Positions 19,247-28,327 of a stretch of 64,000 nt of DNA are shown here, one piece after another. The translations under genes were made by a program, and so were the position numbers. The notes beneath the pieces are model-generated. The model saw only the letters and a program-made list of their open reading frames with translations, ran no database searches and was not told the DNA's origin. Origin of the DNA: an uncultured Niabella sp. (GTDB lineage: Bacteria; Bacteroidota; Bacteroidia; Chitinophagales; Chitinophagaceae). Where the stretch lies: contig CAKSQK010000002.1 in NCBI GenBank assembly GCA_934486785.1, forward strand, positions 186,001-250,000. The letters are read 5' to 3'. The first letter of the stretch is position 1; every line of letters starts with the position of its first letter.

Positions 19247-19681
19247 ATGGCACAAAGCTTTAACAAAAGAGAAAGAGAACAAAAAAGAAAAAACACAAAA
19301 AAACAAAAACTGGAAAGAAAGCTCGAAAGAAAAGAGAACAATTCCAAAGGCAAATCGCTTGACGAAATGCTTGCTTATGTTGATGAATACGGAAATCTAT
19401 CAGCAACACCGCCTGAAAAACGAATTTCAACCGATGACATACCACCAGTGGTTGCCAACAGCAACGCTTTAAATCCCGAACAAAAAACACGCTCGGGCAT
19501 TGTTACATTTTTTGATGCAACAAAAGGCTATGGCTTCATCAGGGATGTAAAAACCCAGGAAAGCATTTTCGTACACATCAACTCATCATCTGTTCAACTG
19601 GAGAACAACCTGAAGGTGGAGTTTGAAGTTGAAAAAGGCCCCAGGGGACTGGCAGCGGTAAACGTTACCCGCGGCGCGTAA
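19247..19681 (+). CDS. cold-shock-domain protein with basic N-terminal extension
   Basis: 144 residues. The first 36 are extremely basic and probably a coiled, RNA-contacting tail (Lys/Arg/Glu repeats). A linker of about 45 residues follows, then a cold-shock domain from about 82 to the end: GIVTFFD, RNP1 KGYGFIRD (93-100), RNP2 IFVHI (107-111). The domain binds single-stranded RNA or DNA; the long basic tail is typical of a Bacteroidota subgroup rather than of CspA. Third gene in the run with the RRM protein. It converges with the heavy-metal-domain gene, only 2 nt away. Confidence 0.92.
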   Translation: MAQSFNKREREQKRKNTKKQKLERKLERKENNSKGKSLDEMLAYVDEYGNLSATPPEKRISTDDIPPVVANSNALNPEQKTRSGIVTFFDATKGYGFIRDVKTQESIFVHINSSSVQLENNLKVEFEVEKGPRGLAAVNVTRGA

Positions 19682-19683
19682 TA

Positions 19684-19905
19684 TCACGCAGGCTCGTTAC
19701 GGTTTTCAATTTGGTATTGGCTGAAAATGGATAATGCATTTTTCAAGTCATCAAAAGATACATTCTCATTTGCATCTACAGTAACAGTGCTATTTTCCAC
19801 GCTGGCTTCAGCGCTGCGAACGCCATCTACATTTTTTAAAACACTTTCAACGGTTCTTTTACAACCATCGCATGTCATTCCTTTGAGTGTGTATGTTGTT
19901 GCCAT
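19684..19905 (-). CDS. heavy-metal-associated (HMA) domain protein, copper-chaperone-like
   Basis: 73 residues forming one ferredoxin-like HMA domain with the metal-binding pair Cys12 and Cys15 in GMTCDGC, followed by VESVLKNVDGV as in CopZ/Atx1-type chaperones. It would bind Cu(I) or a related soft metal and pass it to a P-type ATPase. No such ATPase or copper regulator is in this window, so the partner is elsewhere. It overlaps nothing and converges tightly with the cold-shock gene. Confidence 0.9.
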   Translation of the reverse strand: MATTYTLKGMTCDGCKRTVESVLKNVDGVRSAEASVENSTVTVDANENVSFDDLKNALSIFSQYQIENRNEPA

Positions 19906-19972
19906 GATATTTTAATTTATATCATACCTACAAAAAAAGAGCCATCATCATATTATTTAACTTATACATGAC

Positions 19973-20002
19973 AAAGAGGCTGTCCGCAGGCAGCCTCTTT
20001 TT
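19973..20002. terminator. hairpin terminator between HMA and fasciclin genes
   Basis: 10-bp stem AAAGAGGCTG/CAGCCTCTTT with an 8-nt loop. The T run is better on the plus strand, so it may stop read-through from the RNA-binding gene run; on the minus strand only three Ts follow, which would weakly terminate the fasciclin transcript. Confidence 0.65.
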
Positions 20003-20072
20003 ATTAGGGTTGGTGGATGGAGAACGAAATCAAATACACCAATATCAAGATCACTAAACGTCCTTCCTGTTT

Positions 20073-21305
20073 TTAAAAACTGATCGCCTGTGGCAGCAAT
20101 ACCTGGTTTATTTTATGCAAAACTCCATTCAGGTAATGCTGATCGCTTGAACCAATGGCATCAGGTATTGGGTTGATGGCTACATTGGCCTCGGTAGGGT
20201 TTGCCGCTCCCTTAACCGTTGCCGAAACCGCCATCGGCCCGCTCATGGTCACCTTTAAACCAAGGCCCGGGTGCGATGCAATAGCCGAGTTTAACAGCGT
20301 GGGAAAATTTTGTTGTACAGTAGGCAGATTGTTCAAAAATGCTCTGCTACCTAAAATATGATACACCACAATGCCCTGCACCATTGTGGGAGTAAGCACT
20401 GCAGCCACGGCAGGATTGGTGAACACGCCAGGCGTTGATGCCAGAGCTGTTGCCTGCGCTATTGCTGTGGCTGGCGGAACAGATTGCGCCACTAAAACCT
20501 GGTAGATCACGCCGGTTAATGTGCTTTTAAATGCCGCATCAGTTGGAGCAAATACGGTAAAATTGGCTCCTATATTTTGCAGGTAACCTGTTAAGGATGT
20601 AGCCGGGGGAACGCCTTCATCTGCCCTTGCAATAGCGGCTTTTAAGTAAGTAAGTTCAGGATCGGTATTGATCCTGTCCCACAAAAAGCGCTGCGGCGGC
20701 ACTACCACAGCGCCGGTTTCATACATCACACCATTGCCTGCAGCCATGGCCGCGCCAATAACAGGCACATTGTTTACAAAATTGCCATTGGTTTTTGAAG
20801 GGAACGTGGTTAAGCGCAATAAAGGGCTGATCTGCGGCGCAGGATTGAGTAAAGACGGGTACTGGAAATTGGGAAATGTGTGTGTGAGTGTAGCAAAATC
20901 TATTTTTTGAGGCACCGTATTATAACCTACAATACCGGCCGCGTTTTCCTGCGTAAAGCTGGCACTATTGATAAAACCAAGATGTACCAAATCAGCAGCC
21001 GTGGCCGGTACCGCACCACTTGTAAGTATGGCAATGGCCTGCTTTACCGCCGCGTTGCCGGGCACAAACATGGTTAACGTTCTTGTAGAATCATTAAGCG
21101 TAGCGGCCATTCCCGATTTGGCAATTACAGCATTGTAAAGGCTGTAATTGGCATTAGCTGCCAAGGCCGTGGCAAGGCCCGGTGCCGGATTGTTTTGAAA
21201 TGTGATATCAGGAAATTGTTCCACATCTTTATTACACGCGCCAACCAGGAACAGGCCTGCCATCACCACCATCAGTTTCTTAAAAAGTTTATTTATAGAA
21301 TACAT
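20073..21305 (-). CDS. lipoprotein with two fasciclin (FAS1) domains
   Basis: The signal peptide ends in the lipobox LVGAC (Cys24). The 410-residue protein then has two FAS1 repeats. The second is the clearer: YLQNIGANFTVFAPTDAAFKS, and a closing LNGVLHKINQVLLP. The first begins near NYSLYNAVIAKSG with LTMFVPGNAAV. FAS1 domains mediate adhesion or ligand contact at the cell surface. It is 34 nt downstream of a TonB-dependent receptor gene in the same direction, so it is probably the receptor's surface partner, in the place SusD occupies in glycan importers. The ligand is unknown. Confidence 0.88.
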   Translation of the reverse strand: MYSINKLFKKLMVVMAGLFLVGACNKDVEQFPDITFQNNPAPGLATALAANANYSLYNAVIAKSGMAATLNDSTRTLTMFVPGNAAVKQAIAILTSGAVPATAADLVHLGFINSASFTQENAAGIVGYNTVPQKIDFATLTHTFPNFQYPSLLNPAPQISPLLRLTTFPSKTNGNFVNNVPVIGAAMAAGNGVMYETGAVVVPPQRFLWDRINTDPELTYLKAAIARADEGVPPATSLTGYLQNIGANFTVFAPTDAAFKSTLTGVIYQVLVAQSVPPATAIAQATALASTPGVFTNPAVAAVLTPTMVQGIVVYHILGSRAFLNNLPTVQQNFPTLLNSAIASHPGLGLKVTMSGPMAVSATVKGAANPTEANVAINPIPDAIGSSDQHYLNGVLHKINQVLLPQAISF

Positions 21306-21339
21306 TGTTGTACGTTTTAAAATGGTTCAGCAAAAGGAT

Positions 21340-24075
21340 TTAAAAAATATTGTACCCGATACTTACGTAATACAGGCCGCCCACCTGCGCATTACCAATA
21401 GCGTTTACATAATATTGATTCAGCAGGTTATTGGCGCCCAGTTTTATAATGGATTTTACCTGCGGGAAACGGAAGCTCACCTGTGCATCCACAATATGAA
21501 CGGCGGGCACGAAGCCGCTGGCAAAATCGCCATTGTAGCGGAAACCATCCTGCCACCTGTAAGTTACATTAAACCCGGCGCGGCTTTGCGGGCCAAAGCC
21601 GGTGTTGGCAAAGGTTCCATTAAAACGCCATTTAGGCGAATTGAAAAATGAAACAAATCCTGTAGGCAATTCGGTTAAATTATCAGAGGAAATATTGGCA
21701 GCAACATTAAAATTCTGTGGCAGGCGGTAATCAAGCCCAAATCCAAAACCGTATGTTTTAACTTTTTCCTGGATGTTGACCGGAACTGAAAAAATAGAAA
21801 CATTGCCTGAAGCCAGATCAGCCTGTGTGGGCGTACCCCCATCAGCCCTTCTGATCACGGTGGTTCTGCTTAAAAAGTCTCTGTACTGGCCAAAATAACC
21901 GTACAGGTCAATCATCAGCCTGTTTTCTACCATCAAACCTTTATATCCCGCTTCAAAACTTTGTACAGATTCAGGCTTGTACTTTTTCTTATCCCACGGA
22001 ACGGTTTGCCCGTTTTGCAAGTCAGCCACGTAGTACACGGGTTTTGTATCAAACTCGTAAAAAGTAATAAAACTTTGGTCGCCTCCAATCAGCCTGGTGT
22101 TGCCACCCACGTTAAGGTCAATCCATTGCATTTGCGTGGACGGGAAACGATAAGCCGTCTGGTAGCTGACGCGGATGTTGTTATTTTCTGCCACTTTGAA
22201 TAACAGTGTGGCGCGGGGTGTAAATCGTCCATCAAAATTCTGGTTCTTATCATAGCGACCTGCGAGTGTAATGCGCAGCACATCACCAATCCATTTACTG
22301 GCCTGCACATACGCACCTACTTCATTAATTTTTATGGCGCCGGCAGAGTCAACAAACAAAGTGCCCTGCGAGCTTAATGAGTAAAGCTTGTAGTTGGCGC
22401 CCACCAACAGATCAACATAATTATTTAAGAGGCTTGAAAAATTATACTGGCCTTCTCCCATGTAAAGCGCTGACTTTTCAATAAAGCGGCCGCCACCGTC
22501 AGAAATAGAGATCATTCTTACACTGTCAAAAATACGCCTGAACTGCGGGCTACCGGCTTCGGGCCTGCCTATGTCGGCCGTGGCTCTTGCAGCAGCATGT
22601 GCTTCGGGATCGCTTTTGCCTGCAAGCCTGGCATTTAAGTATGCCTGCCCGTATTGTGCAAACCAGCCGCTGGATCCTCCGCTTGCTTTCCATGCTTCGT
22701 TGGTATATTGCGTGGTAACAGTAGCGTTAAACGATTCGCCGGCATCTTCCTGTGTGGTATAGCCCCGCAAAAACCAGTTTTTATTTTGCAGTTCAATCTT
22801 ATATTGGCCTACTTTAAGATTTTTAAATGAATAGCGGTCGCTACCGGTGTAAACTGTGTTTCCCGTTCCCCAGTTACCCGAAAGGATCGCTTCTGTATTT
22901 TGTGTGATCTTGTAATGCAGGGCACCGCTTATTTTAAAATTGATCGTTCTGGGATCAATAATATCCAATTCATTATAACCCGTTCTGGAAACATTGATAG
23001 GATTTGCAGTAAGCGTACTGATATATGGCGCTAAAAACGGCGCCTGTGCAGCTACGCCGTTTAAAACCTGCCTGATGTCTGCTTTGGTTTCATCGCCATA
23101 CACATTAATGCCATCATAGTTGGGATCTGTCTGGCGCGTGCCGGCTTTTGGCGCGCCTTCCAGCCCAATGCGGTTATAGTTGCGGTAGTCTACGCCCGCC
23201 CAGTCTTTAGCCCAAGTGTATTCTGATGCGATCTTAAATGCAAAGCGGTCGCTTAACTTGTGGCCCCATCGCAGCGCATAATTATGAAAACCGCCGGGCG
23301 GCCTTTGTTTGCCATCTACGTGCATCAGGCCCTCTTTTACTTCAAGCGAAAGGCCCTGGTATTTAAAGGGATTTTTGCTGTTGATGACCAGCGTACCATT
23401 CATACCGCCCGGGCCATAAAGTACGGAGGAAGCGCCGGGTAAAAGCTCCATGCTTTCTACATCTAACTGGGTAAGGCCAATCACGCTGCCCACTGAAAAG
23501 TTCAGGCCGGGCGCCTGGTTGTCCATACCATCCACAATTTGATTGAACCGGGTATTGCCACTTCCCATAAAACCACGTGTGGTAGGTGTTTTAAACGTAA
23601 GTGAAGATGTCACCACATCCACCCCTTTCAGGTTTTGCACAATGTCGTAATAGTTTGCTGCCGGCGAGTTGGCAATGGTGCGCGAGCTGACGCGCTCCAC
23701 GGTTACCGGAGATTCGATCAGCCGCTCAGATGACCTTGTAGCGGCAACAACCACCTCCTGGCCAAAGTCGGGTTTTGGAACCATCACAATGGTTTGGTAT
23801 GTATCATCCGTAACATTGATCACCACAGATTCGTACCCGATTGATGAAAAAGTAATACTAACAGGATATTGCGGCACGGCTAATTCAAATTCGCCGTTGG
23901 CCCTGGAATAAGTGCCCCGCATGGTACCCGTAATCTGGATGGAAACGGCCGGGATGCCTTCATTGGTTTCGCTGTTTTTTACAATGCCTTTAAAAGGCAA
24001 TTGCTGTGCTGCAATTGTATTTGGCAAGAAATACGCAAGCACCATCAGGGCACACAATCGTACTAAGGTTCTCAT
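21340..24075 (-). CDS. TonB-dependent outer-membrane receptor paired with fasciclin lipoprotein
   Basis: 911 residues. A signal peptide ends near TIAAQQ; a CarboxypepD_reg-like domain follows (FKGIVKNSETNEGIPAVSI). The plug domain contains VVVAATRSSERLIESPVTVE, a TonB-box-like and plug-start motif typical of siderophore or cobalamin receptors, and LLPGASSVLYGPGGMNG. The barrel ends in VSIGYNIF with the terminal Phe needed for outer-membrane insertion. The plug resembles iron/siderophore-type receptors more than SusC, but the substrate cannot be read from sequence. A perfect dyad lies 37 nt upstream of its start codon. Confidence 0.93.
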   Translation of the reverse strand: MRTLVRLCALMVLAYFLPNTIAAQQLPFKGIVKNSETNEGIPAVSIQITGTMRGTYSRANGEFELAVPQYPVSITFSSIGYESVVINVTDDTYQTIVMVPKPDFGQEVVVAATRSSERLIESPVTVERVSSRTIANSPAANYYDIVQNLKGVDVVTSSLTFKTPTTRGFMGSGNTRFNQIVDGMDNQAPGLNFSVGSVIGLTQLDVESMELLPGASSVLYGPGGMNGTLVINSKNPFKYQGLSLEVKEGLMHVDGKQRPPGGFHNYALRWGHKLSDRFAFKIASEYTWAKDWAGVDYRNYNRIGLEGAPKAGTRQTDPNYDGINVYGDETKADIRQVLNGVAAQAPFLAPYISTLTANPINVSRTGYNELDIIDPRTINFKISGALHYKITQNTEAILSGNWGTGNTVYTGSDRYSFKNLKVGQYKIELQNKNWFLRGYTTQEDAGESFNATVTTQYTNEAWKASGGSSGWFAQYGQAYLNARLAGKSDPEAHAAARATADIGRPEAGSPQFRRIFDSVRMISISDGGGRFIEKSALYMGEGQYNFSSLLNNYVDLLVGANYKLYSLSSQGTLFVDSAGAIKINEVGAYVQASKWIGDVLRITLAGRYDKNQNFDGRFTPRATLLFKVAENNNIRVSYQTAYRFPSTQMQWIDLNVGGNTRLIGGDQSFITFYEFDTKPVYYVADLQNGQTVPWDKKKYKPESVQSFEAGYKGLMVENRLMIDLYGYFGQYRDFLSRTTVIRRADGGTPTQADLASGNVSIFSVPVNIQEKVKTYGFGFGLDYRLPQNFNVAANISSDNLTELPTGFVSFFNSPKWRFNGTFANTGFGPQSRAGFNVTYRWQDGFRYNGDFASGFVPAVHIVDAQVSFRFPQVKSIIKLGANNLLNQYYVNAIGNAQVGGLYYVSIGYNIF

Positions 24076-24111
24076 AACTTTTTTTGTTTTGTTGAATGAT
24101 GATGTTAAAAT

Positions 24112-24127
24112 AACACTTGTTAGTGTT
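24112..24127 (-). promoter_or_regulatory. candidate operator: inverted repeat upstream of TonB receptor gene
   Basis: AACACT-TGTT-AGTGTT, a perfect 6-bp inverted repeat with a 4-nt centre. It lies 37 nt before the receptor start, where a repressor or activator site would be expected. The binding protein is unknown. Confidence 0.45.
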
Positions 24128-24236
24128 CTGGCAAAATAATTATTTTCAGTGCCCGCACACCAAAGCTATATGCCTTGCAGGCACAAATACTTCAAATATC
24201 ATTGGCGGCGATCCCGTAAATCAACGCGTCAAACAG

Positions 24237-24244
24237 TAACTTTG
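24237..24244 (+). promoter_or_regulatory. -7 box (TAACTTTG) for purC
   Basis: TAnnTTTG match ending only 4 nt before the purC ATG. If used, the mRNA would start at or next to the start codon, meaning a leaderless transcript. Confidence 0.5.
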
Positions 24245-24248
24245 CCAA

Positions 24249-25190
24249 ATGGCAAATTTTAATTTTAAAGGGCAAACAGCATTTTATAAAGGCAAAGTAA
24301 GAGATGTATATACAATTGATGAAAAATGGCTTGTTATGATCGCATCTGACCGCATTTCGGCATTTGACATCATACTTCCCAAACCGATACCTTATAAAGG
24401 GCAGGTGTTGAACCAAATAGCGGCGAACATGCTGAATGCCACAAAAGATATTTGCAAGAACTGGCTTATCAGCACGCCCACACCCAACAGCTCACTGGGT
24501 TACAGGTGCGAACCTTTTAAAATTGAAATGGTAGTACGCGGGCATTTAACCGGCCATGCCTGGCGCACATACCGGTCGGGAAAGCGCGAATTGTGCGGCG
24601 TACCTTTACCTGAAGGCATGAATGAAAACGATGCCTTTCCTTCACCCATTATTACGCCAAGTACCAAAGCTGCCCAGGGGCACGATGAAGACATCAGCAA
24701 AGAAGCGATCATTGCTGCGGGACTTGCTACAGAAAAGGAATGGCAGGAACTGGAACGCCTGGCGCTGGCGCTGTTTCACCGCGGACAGCAACTGGCATTA
24801 AAGCAGGGACTGATCCTTGTTGATACCAAGTATGAGTTTGGCAAGATGGATGATGAGATCGTTCTGATGGATGAAATTCATACGCCTGACAGCTCAAGGT
24901 ATTTTTACGCTGAAGGCCCCGATGGCTATTGGGATGAAGAAAGGCATGCATCCGCAAGGCCGCCAAAACAACTAAGCAAAGAGTTTGTAAGAGAATGGTT
25001 AATAGCCAATGATTTTATGGGTAAAGAAGGCCAGCAGGTACCTGAAATGACTGATGACTGGGTGCAAACCATTTCGCAACGCTATATTGAACTGTATGAA
25101 AAGATCATTGGCGAAAAGTTTGTTCCACTACAGTTGCGTGATGAAGAACAGTTTGAAAAAATTGCTGCAGCACTTCAGGCATTACAATAA
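24249..25190 (+). CDS. purC: SAICAR synthase (phosphoribosylaminoimidazole-succinocarboxamide synthase)
   Basis: 313 residues, the longer eukaryote-like PurC class seen in Bacteroidota. It joins CAIR and aspartate with ATP in purine synthesis. Recognisable parts are YKGKVRDVY (ATP-binding loop), [46 protein letters not shown] and [11 protein letters not shown]. The start at 24249 gives the conserved N-terminus with no extra residues. It stands alone, divergent from the TonB receptor gene and convergent with a small lipoprotein gene. Confidence 0.96.
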   Translation: MANFNFKGQTAFYKGKVRDVYTIDEKWLVMIASDRISAFDIILPKPIPYKGQVLNQIAANMLNATKDICKNWLISTPTPNSSLGYRCEPFKIEMVVRGHLTGHAWRTYRSGKRELCGVPLPEGMNENDAFPSPIITPSTKAAQGHDEDISKEAIIAAGLATEKEWQELERLALALFHRGQQLALKQGLILVDTKYEFGKMDDEIVLMDEIHTPDSSRYFYAEGPDGYWDEERHASARPPKQLSKEFVREWLIANDFMGKEGQQVPEMTDDWVQTISQRYIELYEKIIGEKFVPLQLRDEEQFEKIAAALQALQ

Positions 25191-25213
25191 AAAGGGCCGC
25201 CTTTCGGCAGCCC
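25187..25213 (-). terminator. terminator of the 25241 lipoprotein gene
   Basis: Stem GGGC(C)GCC / GGC(A)GCCC with a TTTC loop; the A run on its left reads as a T tail on the minus strand. It overlaps the purC stop codon region. Confidence 0.7.
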
Positions 25214-25240
25214 ATATGTATAGGGAACGGACAACTCTTT

Positions 25241-25693
25241 TTATTTGACAGGCGTTGTATTTTTGGATCGTGCCATTGGGGTAAAATCTTTTGTTCTTGA
25301 AACAGCCGATGCAGAAGGCCATCCATCTTTTGAAGCATAATAGTCCCAGTCATCCAGGGCATCATCCAAATTGCTTTGGAATGCAGCTATTAAACCGTTG
25401 AAATTATAATTCATAGTTACATTTCTAAACAATCTTGAACCAGTGTTGTCAAAATTTCCTCTTAGCACATCGCCTTCTTCAGGCCATCTGTCCTGCCCGG
25501 CTTCCAAAGATTTCATAACAGCATAGTCACCGTTACTAAAACTAAGTATGACCCATGGTGAATAATCATGTTTATAAACAATCGCGTCTTCATTATAATT
25601 CCGATCATCAAAGTGATCCCTGTGTTTGGTACAACCAGCCAACACAACTATTGCTAATAAAGCAACAACTGAGAAGTTTAAAACGCTTTTCAT
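25241..25693 (-). CDS. small lipoprotein of unknown function
   Basis: 150 residues with a signal peptide and lipobox VLAGC (Cys21). The mature part is acidic and aromatic (HDYSPWVILSFSNGDYAVM; DDALDDWDYYASKDGWPSAS) with no motif that can be assigned. The C-terminal tail is basic (PMARSKNTTPVK). It is probably exposed on the envelope. It stands alone between purC and the lactonase, with its own terminator. The signal peptide and lipobox support it as a real gene. Confidence 0.75.
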   Translation of the reverse strand: MKSVLNFSVVALLAIVVLAGCTKHRDHFDDRNYNEDAIVYKHDYSPWVILSFSNGDYAVMKSLEAGQDRWPEEGDVLRGNFDNTGSRLFRNVTMNYNFNGLIAAFQSNLDDALDDWDYYASKDGWPSASAVSRTKDFTPMARSKNTTPVK

Positions 25694-25872
25694 CGTAGTT
25701 TACGTTTAGGATTTAAAATATTGTTTGCCTTTCTGATATATAGAAGTTTTTTTGCCTGAATGGTTTGCATACCGATTGTTAAAAAACCGATAAATACCTT
25801 TGGCTTAAAAATTCAAAAACAATGCTGAATGGCAACCATTATAAAAACTATGATCTACTACTATTTTATGGG

Positions 25873-25880
25873 TATCTTTA
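25873..25880 (+). promoter_or_regulatory. -7-like box (TATCTTTA) for the lactonase gene
   Basis: TAnnTTTG with a final A in place of G, 21 nt before the start codon. Confidence 0.4.
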
Positions 25881-25901
25881 AACCTGTATAATGATAACAA
25901 A

Positions 25902-26999
25902 ATGAAATCTTTTTATTTAATTGTAGCGTGTGCCATGATGTTTGCTTCCTGCACTTCCCAATACTATTTATTTGTGGGCACTTATACCAACGATAGTCCC
26001 AGCAAAGGCATTCACGTGTACGATTTTAACAGCAAAACCGGCGCGGCTACAGAACTTGGCCATGTAGTTGCGGGCAATCCATCTTACCTGGCTGTAAGCA
26101 ATGACGGCAAATACGTATACAGCGTGGATGAAAGCGCTCAGGGTAAAATTTCTTCGTTTGCTTTTGACAGGAAAAACGCGCAGCTCACGCTGCTCAATTC
26201 GGAAAGTAACAATGGCAGCGCGCCCTGCTATGTGGCTATAGACAAAACTGGTAAATGGCTATTTGCGGGCAATTACGGCAGCGGCGACCTGACCCTGCAT
26301 CCCATCAATGCAAATGGCACCATCGGCCCTATCAAACAACTGATCAAACACACGGGCAGCGGACCGGATAAAAGCCGGCAAAAAGCACCGCATGTGCACT
26401 GCACTTATATTTCCCCTGATAACAAATTTCTTTACGTGCCCGACCTGGGCATTGATAAAGTAATGATCTACCCGTTTGATGCGGTTAGCGGCACGCTGGA
26501 TGAAACCAACAGCTCGTTTTATAAAGTAACGCCAGGTGGCGGGCCCAGGCACATTACTTTTACCAAAGATGGCCATTTTGGCTACCTGGTAGAAGAGTTG
26601 AGCGGCGCTGTTGTGGCGCTGCGCAGAGAGGGCAACCAACTTATCGAAGTAACACGTGTTAATCATTTGCCTGAAGGTGTGCCCGCCTGGGCGGCAGATA
26701 TTCATTTATCTCCAGATGGAAAGTTTTTATACGCATCGCAAAGGGGTAACAGCACCATACAGATCTTTAGCGTGAATAAAACTGATGGCAGCATTTCATA
26801 TGTTGCTTCACAATTTACAATGGGTAGCTTTCCCAGAAATTTCAGTATTCATCCATCAGGAAATTTTTTGATCGCGGGCAACCAGAATTCAAACAATGCA
26901 GTCGTTTTCAGGGTTAATAAAAAAACTGGCTTTCTTACAGAAACTGGTCAACAGATCAGCATTGGCAAACCGGTTTGCCATGTATGGCTGAAAAAATAA
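25902..26999 (+). CDS. lactonase-family seven-bladed beta-propeller lipoprotein (Pgl-like)
   Basis: 365 residues with lipobox FASC (Cys17). The mature part matches the YbhE/lactonase beta-propeller family: LFVGTYTNDSPSKGI, GNPSYLAVSNDGKYVY, APHVHCTYISPDNKFLYVPDLG, GPRHITF, HLSPDGKFLYASQRG. Cytoplasmic relatives hydrolyse 6-phosphogluconolactone. A lipid-anchored member faces the periplasm or outside, so another lactone or sugar-acid substrate is more likely. The rhodanese-thioredoxin gene begins 10 nt after its stop, so they probably form an operon. Confidence 0.9.
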   Translation: MKSFYLIVACAMMFASCTSQYYLFVGTYTNDSPSKGIHVYDFNSKTGAATELGHVVAGNPSYLAVSNDGKYVYSVDESAQGKISSFAFDRKNAQLTLLNSESNNGSAPCYVAIDKTGKWLFAGNYGSGDLTLHPINANGTIGPIKQLIKHTGSGPDKSRQKAPHVHCTYISPDNKFLYVPDLGIDKVMIYPFDAVSGTLDETNSSFYKVTPGGGPRHITFTKDGHFGYLVEELSGAVVALRREGNQLIEVTRVNHLPEGVPAWAADIHLSPDGKFLYASQRGNSTIQIFSVNKTDGSISYVASQFTMGSFPRNFSIHPSGNFLIAGNQNSNNAVVFRVNKKTGFLTETGQQISIGKPVCHVWLKK

Positions 27000-27009
27000 T
27001 TTCTGGCAA

Positions 27010-27711
27010 ATGAAGATACATTTTTTACAATACGGCTTTTTTGCATTCCTGATATTGTTTTACCCGGCAGCAGCCATGGCTCAACAACTGGATGCCAAAG
27101 ACTTTGCCACACAAACTGATACTGCACAAAACGCGGTGATCGTAGATGTTCGCACAGCGGCCGAGTTTAGCACCGGCCATATCAACCATGCAGTGAATAT
27201 TGATTTCAGGGATGCGAATTTTATGAAGCGCGCTGACAGTATTGACAAAAACAAAACCTTATACATTTATTGTTTAAGCGGAGGCCGTAGTGCAAAAGCC
27301 GCCGATAGTTTGCGCACACGCGGCTTTAAAGTATACGAGCTTACTGGGGGATGGCTGCGATGGCGGGCAGCAGAACTGCCGGAAGAAATAACAGTGCCCA
27401 CGGATGACGCAGGCCTGACGCTAAGCGACTATGTAAACATCACAAGATCACACTCGCAGGTTTTAATAGATTTTTATGCTGAATGGTGTGTACCCTGCAA
27501 GCTTATGGAGCCTCATCTTGCCGAACTTCAGCAATCGAAAAAAAACACCATTAAAGTGGTGAGAATAGATGTGGATAAAAACCCGCAACTAACAAAAGAC
27601 TTAAAATTAAACGCGCTGCCGGTACTGCATTATTATAAAGATGGCGATCTGCAATGGGGTTACGTAGGGTATCTTGGTAAAAAAGCATTGCGTAAAAAGA
27701 TAGCAAAATAA
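27010..27711 (+). CDS. exported rhodanese-thioredoxin fusion protein
   Basis: 233 residues. A signal peptide ends near AMAQ. Residues about 28-125 form a rhodanese domain with the sulfur-carrying Cys88 in YCLSGGRS, preceded by VIVDVRTAAEFSTGHI. Residues about 135-233 form a thioredoxin domain with Cys160/Cys163 in AEWCVPCK and cis-Pro in ALPVLHYY. Both active sites look intact. The fusion suggests sulfur transfer coupled to thiol-disulfide exchange in the periplasm. It lies 10 nt after the lactonase gene and converges with yigZ, 7 nt away. Confidence 0.92.
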   Translation: MKIHFLQYGFFAFLILFYPAAAMAQQLDAKDFATQTDTAQNAVIVDVRTAAEFSTGHINHAVNIDFRDANFMKRADSIDKNKTLYIYCLSGGRSAKAADSLRTRGFKVYELTGGWLRWRAAELPEEITVPTDDAGLTLSDYVNITRSHSQVLIDFYAEWCVPCKLMEPHLAELQQSKKNTIKVVRIDVDKNPQLTKDLKLNALPVLHYYKDGDLQWGYVGYLGKKALRKKIAK

Positions 27712-27718
27712 ATGGCGA

Positions 27719-28327
27719 TTATACCAACCGGCTAACCTCAACATTGCGCATATCTTTCAGTTTCATCATCACTTCTTCTTCACAATTTTTAGGCACTGCC
27801 ACATCCATCGTGCAAAACAACTGAAGTTCCTGTTTCAATATCTCGCAGCCTGTATTTTTTATCAGCATCATCACCTCATTCATTTGTGTATAATCAAACT
27901 GCAGATGATAGGTAACTGATATGGGTTTGCGTACCAGCGGTATTACTTGCAAAACCATTGATGCGGCTGATTTATACGCGCTGATAAGGCCGGGCACGCC
28001 CAATAAAGTGCCGCCAAAATAACGCACTACTATAATCAAAATATTGGTTACGCTTTTACTGTCTATCTGCCCCAGGATGGGCTTGCCAGCCGTGCCGGAG
28101 GGTTCGCCGTCATCGCTGGCACGGAAATCGTTCATGCTGGCGCCCAGCCTGTATGCAAAACAATAATGGCTGGCTTTTGGATGTTCTTTTTTAACATCAG
28201 CCAGTATGGTTTTAAACTCCGCAACAGATTTTATGGGATAAGCCAGCGCGATAAATTTGCTGCCCCTGTCTTTATACTCTGCAACTCCGGTGGTTTCTAT
28301 TGTATTGAAATAATCAGGTTCCTGCAT
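27719..28327 (-). CDS. yigZ: YigZ/IMPACT family protein
   Basis: 202 residues of the UPF0029/IMPACT family. The N-terminal part has the conserved DRGSKFIALAYPI, then HYCFAYRLG, SDDGEPSGTAGKPIL and VVRYFGGTLLGVPGL. A C-terminal ferredoxin-like DUF1949 domain follows. Members have been linked to translation and ribosome-associated regulation, but the biochemical role in bacteria is not settled. The gene overlaps ribD by 14 nt, so the two are co-transcribed. Confidence 0.94.
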   Translation of the reverse strand: MQEPDYFNTIETTGVAEYKDRGSKFIALAYPIKSVAEFKTILADVKKEHPKASHYCFAYRLGASMNDFRASDDGEPSGTAGKPILGQIDSKSVTNILIIVVRYFGGTLLGVPGLISAYKSAASMVLQVIPLVRKPISVTYHLQFDYTQMNEVMMLIKNTGCEILKQELQLFCTMDVAVPKNCEEEVMMKLKDMRNVEVSRLV

